In this document: piece by piece, positions 4,671-5,935 of the stretch
Position numbering within the stretch: the stretch's first letter is position 1
Layout: every line of letters starts with the position of its first letter
Assembly (NCBI GenBank): GCA_030621805.1
Contig: JAUXGY010000129.1
Coordinates: 1 to 5,935, forward strand
DNA: 5,935 nt
Source: Kiritimatiellales bacterium
Lineage (GTDB): Bacteria > Verrucomicrobiota > Kiritimatiellia > Kiritimatiellales > Pontiellaceae
Reading direction: 5' to 3'
Program-made: the position numbers and the translations under genes
Notes under the pieces: model-generated
What the model was told of the DNA's origin: nothing
What the model saw: the letters and a program-made list of their open reading frames with translations, nothing else
Database searches by the model: none

Positions 4671-5935
4671 ATGCAAAACCCGAACAAAGATGAATTGGAA
4701 AATCTGATTGCGGTAGGCGAAGGTTTTTCGCTGGAGTTTAAGCGTACGGCGGCGCATCTGGGCCGCGAGATCTGTGCGTTTGCCAATTCCGGTGGCGGTC
4801 GGATTTTGGTGGGTGTGGATGACGCTGGAGCCATCGTCGGTATTGGAAACCTCAACCGCGTGAAATCGGAAGTGCAGAATGTCGCTCGCTCCATGGAGCC
4901 TTCGCTCCTCCTGGGAATGGACGTGGTGGAAGGGGTTCTTGTCGTATCGGTGCCGTCGGGAGAGAACAAGCCCTATTCCGCCAATGGAAAGTTTTACCTG
5001 CGCGATGCCTCCACCTGCCAGCAGATGAGCCGCGCTGAAATCCGCGAATTCTTTTTCAAGGAGGGGTTGATCCAGTTTGATCGTCAGCCTTGTTCTGCCT
5101 TTTCGATAAATGCCGATATGGATGCCCGCAAATATAGGGAGTTTTCTAGTGCGGCCTCCTTGCCGGCCGGACTTCGACGGGCGGATGTCTTGCGTAACTT
5201 ACAGCTGGTTGCCGACGGGAAAATGGCGAACGCCGGTGTGTTGCTTTTCAGCAAGGATGTGTCGAGGTTTTTCCTCCAGGCCTCGGTGGTCTGTGTTCTT
5301 TTTCAGGGAACCGGTAAAAGCAAGGTGCTGGATAAAAAAGTTTTCTTCGATGGGGTGGACGCGGATTTTAAGGGAGCCATGGGGTGGCTGCTTGCGCACC
5401 TCAACACCGAATACATTATTGGAGCCGGAACCCGTGTTGAAAAACTTGAACTACCGGAAGAGGCCTTGCGGGAGGCGTTGCTCAATGCGATCGCCCATCG
5501 GGACTATCGGCTGTCCGACCATGTTCAGATTAATCTTTTTCAGGACCGTGTTGAATTTATCAATCCCGGTGGATTGGTTGCCGGGCTTAAGCGCAACGAT
5601 CTCGGCCGGATCAGCCGTCCTCGGAACACCTTGCTGTTTTCGCTACTCGAACGGATGTCTCTGGTTGAGAACATTGGTTCCGGGATCAAGCGTATGCGCG
5701 ATGCCATGAGGGGGTACAATCTTGCCGCACCCAACATTGAACTGGGAGAAACTTGGTATTCTATCTCATTTCCTCGACCGGAGTCGGGGCCGGAGTCGGG
5801 GCCAGAGTCGGGGCCGGAGTCGGGGCCAGAGTCGATTCGAACAAGAATCCTGTCGGCCTTGTCGGAGGGCGTTCTCAACAGCAGTCAACTTGCCAAGGCT
5901 TTGGGACACAAAGGGGTTTCCGGTAAATTGAAGAT
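4671..5935 (+). CDS. AlbA_2 (Schlafen-type) domain / RecG-like ATPase / winged-helix protein, 3' end beyond window
   Basis: An open frame of 421 codons runs off the right edge without a stop. Residues 15-60 show the AlbA_2 core, EGFSLEFKR then ICAFANSGGGRILVGVDD, formerly listed as a divergent AAA_4 domain. FYLRDASTCQQMSRAEI (108-124) ends that module. Residues 262-345 match the C-terminal ATP-binding module of RecG-related proteins (HATPase_c_4), with EEALREALLNAIAHRDY (263-279), VEFINPGG (294-301) and ENIGSGIKRM (333-342). A PESG repeat linker (370-388) joins it to a winged-helix start (389-421, RILSAL, SSQLAKALGHKGVSGKL). Such proteins are usually called transcriptional regulators or ATP-binding proteins; some AlbA_2 proteins act in phage defence or RNA cleavage. 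ATG 4671 was chosen because it follows a good promoter and precedes the domain directly; GTG 4650 is an alternative with no better ribosome site. The biochemical role is not known. Confidence 0.88.
   Translation, partial: MQNPNKDELENLIAVGEGFSLEFKRTAAHLGREICAFANSGGGRILVGVDDAGAIVGIGNLNRVKSEVQNVARSMEPSLLLGMDVVEGVLVVSVPSGENKPYSANGKFYLRDASTCQQMSRAEIREFFFKEGLIQFDRQPCSAFSINADMDARKYREFSSAASLPAGLRRADVLRNLQLVADGKMANAGVLLFSKDVSRFFLQASVVCVLFQGTGKSKVLDKKVFFDGVDADFKGAMGWLLAHLNTEYIIGAGTRVEKLELPEEALREALLNAIAHRDYRLSDHVQINLFQDRVEFINPGGLVAGLKRNDLGRISRPRNTLLFSLLERMSLVENIGSGIKRMRDAMRGYNLAAPNIELGETWYSISFPRPESGPESGPESGPESGPESIRTRILSALSEGVLNSSQLAKALGHKGVSGKLK
5778..5834 (+). repeat. 12-bp in-frame minisatellite encoding Pro-Glu-Ser-Gly repeats
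   Basis: Four tandem 12-bp units of CCGGAGTCGGGG (the third with CCA for CCG) are followed by a partial fifth unit of nine bases, CCAGAGTCG. They encode PESG four times and then PES, between the ATPase module and the winged helix of the AlbA_2 protein. Since the unit is a multiple of three, copy-number change would alter linker length without breaking the frame. Confidence 0.9.

Noticed and set aside
4571..4969. Minus-strand open frame of 132 codons opposite the start of the AlbA_2 gene
   Set aside because: It lies antisense to a clear domain-coding frame and to the promoter, and its translation has no recognisable motif.
5110..5709. Plus-strand open frame of 199 codons inside the AlbA_2 gene
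   Set aside because: It is a shifted-frame shadow. The true frame carries all AlbA_2 and ATPase motifs and runs off the window edge.

Overview
The window looks like chromosomal DNA of a moderately GC-rich bacterium. Initiation is by ATG with occasional Shine-Dalgarno support, one promoter is sigma70-like, and introns and eukaryotic signals are absent. The combination of an N-extended cystathionine gamma-synthase of the type best known from fungi, an integron-integrase-like recombinase tail and paired REP-like palindromes would fit the Verrucomicrobiota/Kiritimatiellota/Planctomycetota neighbourhood. That placement is an inference and nothing here proves it.

Layout. (1) Positions 2-163 (+) hold the C-terminal end of a tyrosine recombinase whose catalytic Arg box is scrambled. 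(2) Positions 164-475 are mostly non-coding, with a strong hairpin at 281-310 and a possible 48-codon gene on the minus strand (320-466). (3) Positions 476-3098 (minus) are a two-gene unit of PLP enzymes of the Cys/Met metabolism family: a 380-residue MetB/MccB-like protein followed 4 bp later by a 491-residue fungal-type cystathionine gamma-synthase homologue. (4) Positions 3291-3638 (+) encode a small basic single-pass membrane protein of unknown function, transcribed divergently from the PLP pair. (5) Positions 3624-4358 (minus) encode an M50 site-2-protease-like membrane metalloprotease that overlaps the previous gene tail to tail. Its natural N-terminus is separated from the body by an in-frame TGA. 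(6) Positions 4435-4503 hold a pair of inverted REP-like hairpins. (7) From 4671 to the right edge (+), behind a good sigma70-type promoter, runs an AlbA_2 / RecG-like ATPase / winged-helix protein cut off by the window. It carries a 12-bp in-frame minisatellite encoding Pro-Glu-Ser-Gly repeats.

How the genes work together. The two PLP enzymes should act on O-activated homoserine, cysteine and cystathionine in methionine/cysteine interconversion. The remaining genes are not obviously linked to them. The recombinase tail, the REP-like pair and the AlbA_2 protein point to a somewhat mobile or accessory neighbourhood. I did not find a clearly new multi-gene system. The most interesting items are the TGA near the start of the M50 gene, the unusual synthase next to an ordinary MetB-like enzyme, and the possible small gene translated from the synthase stop codon.
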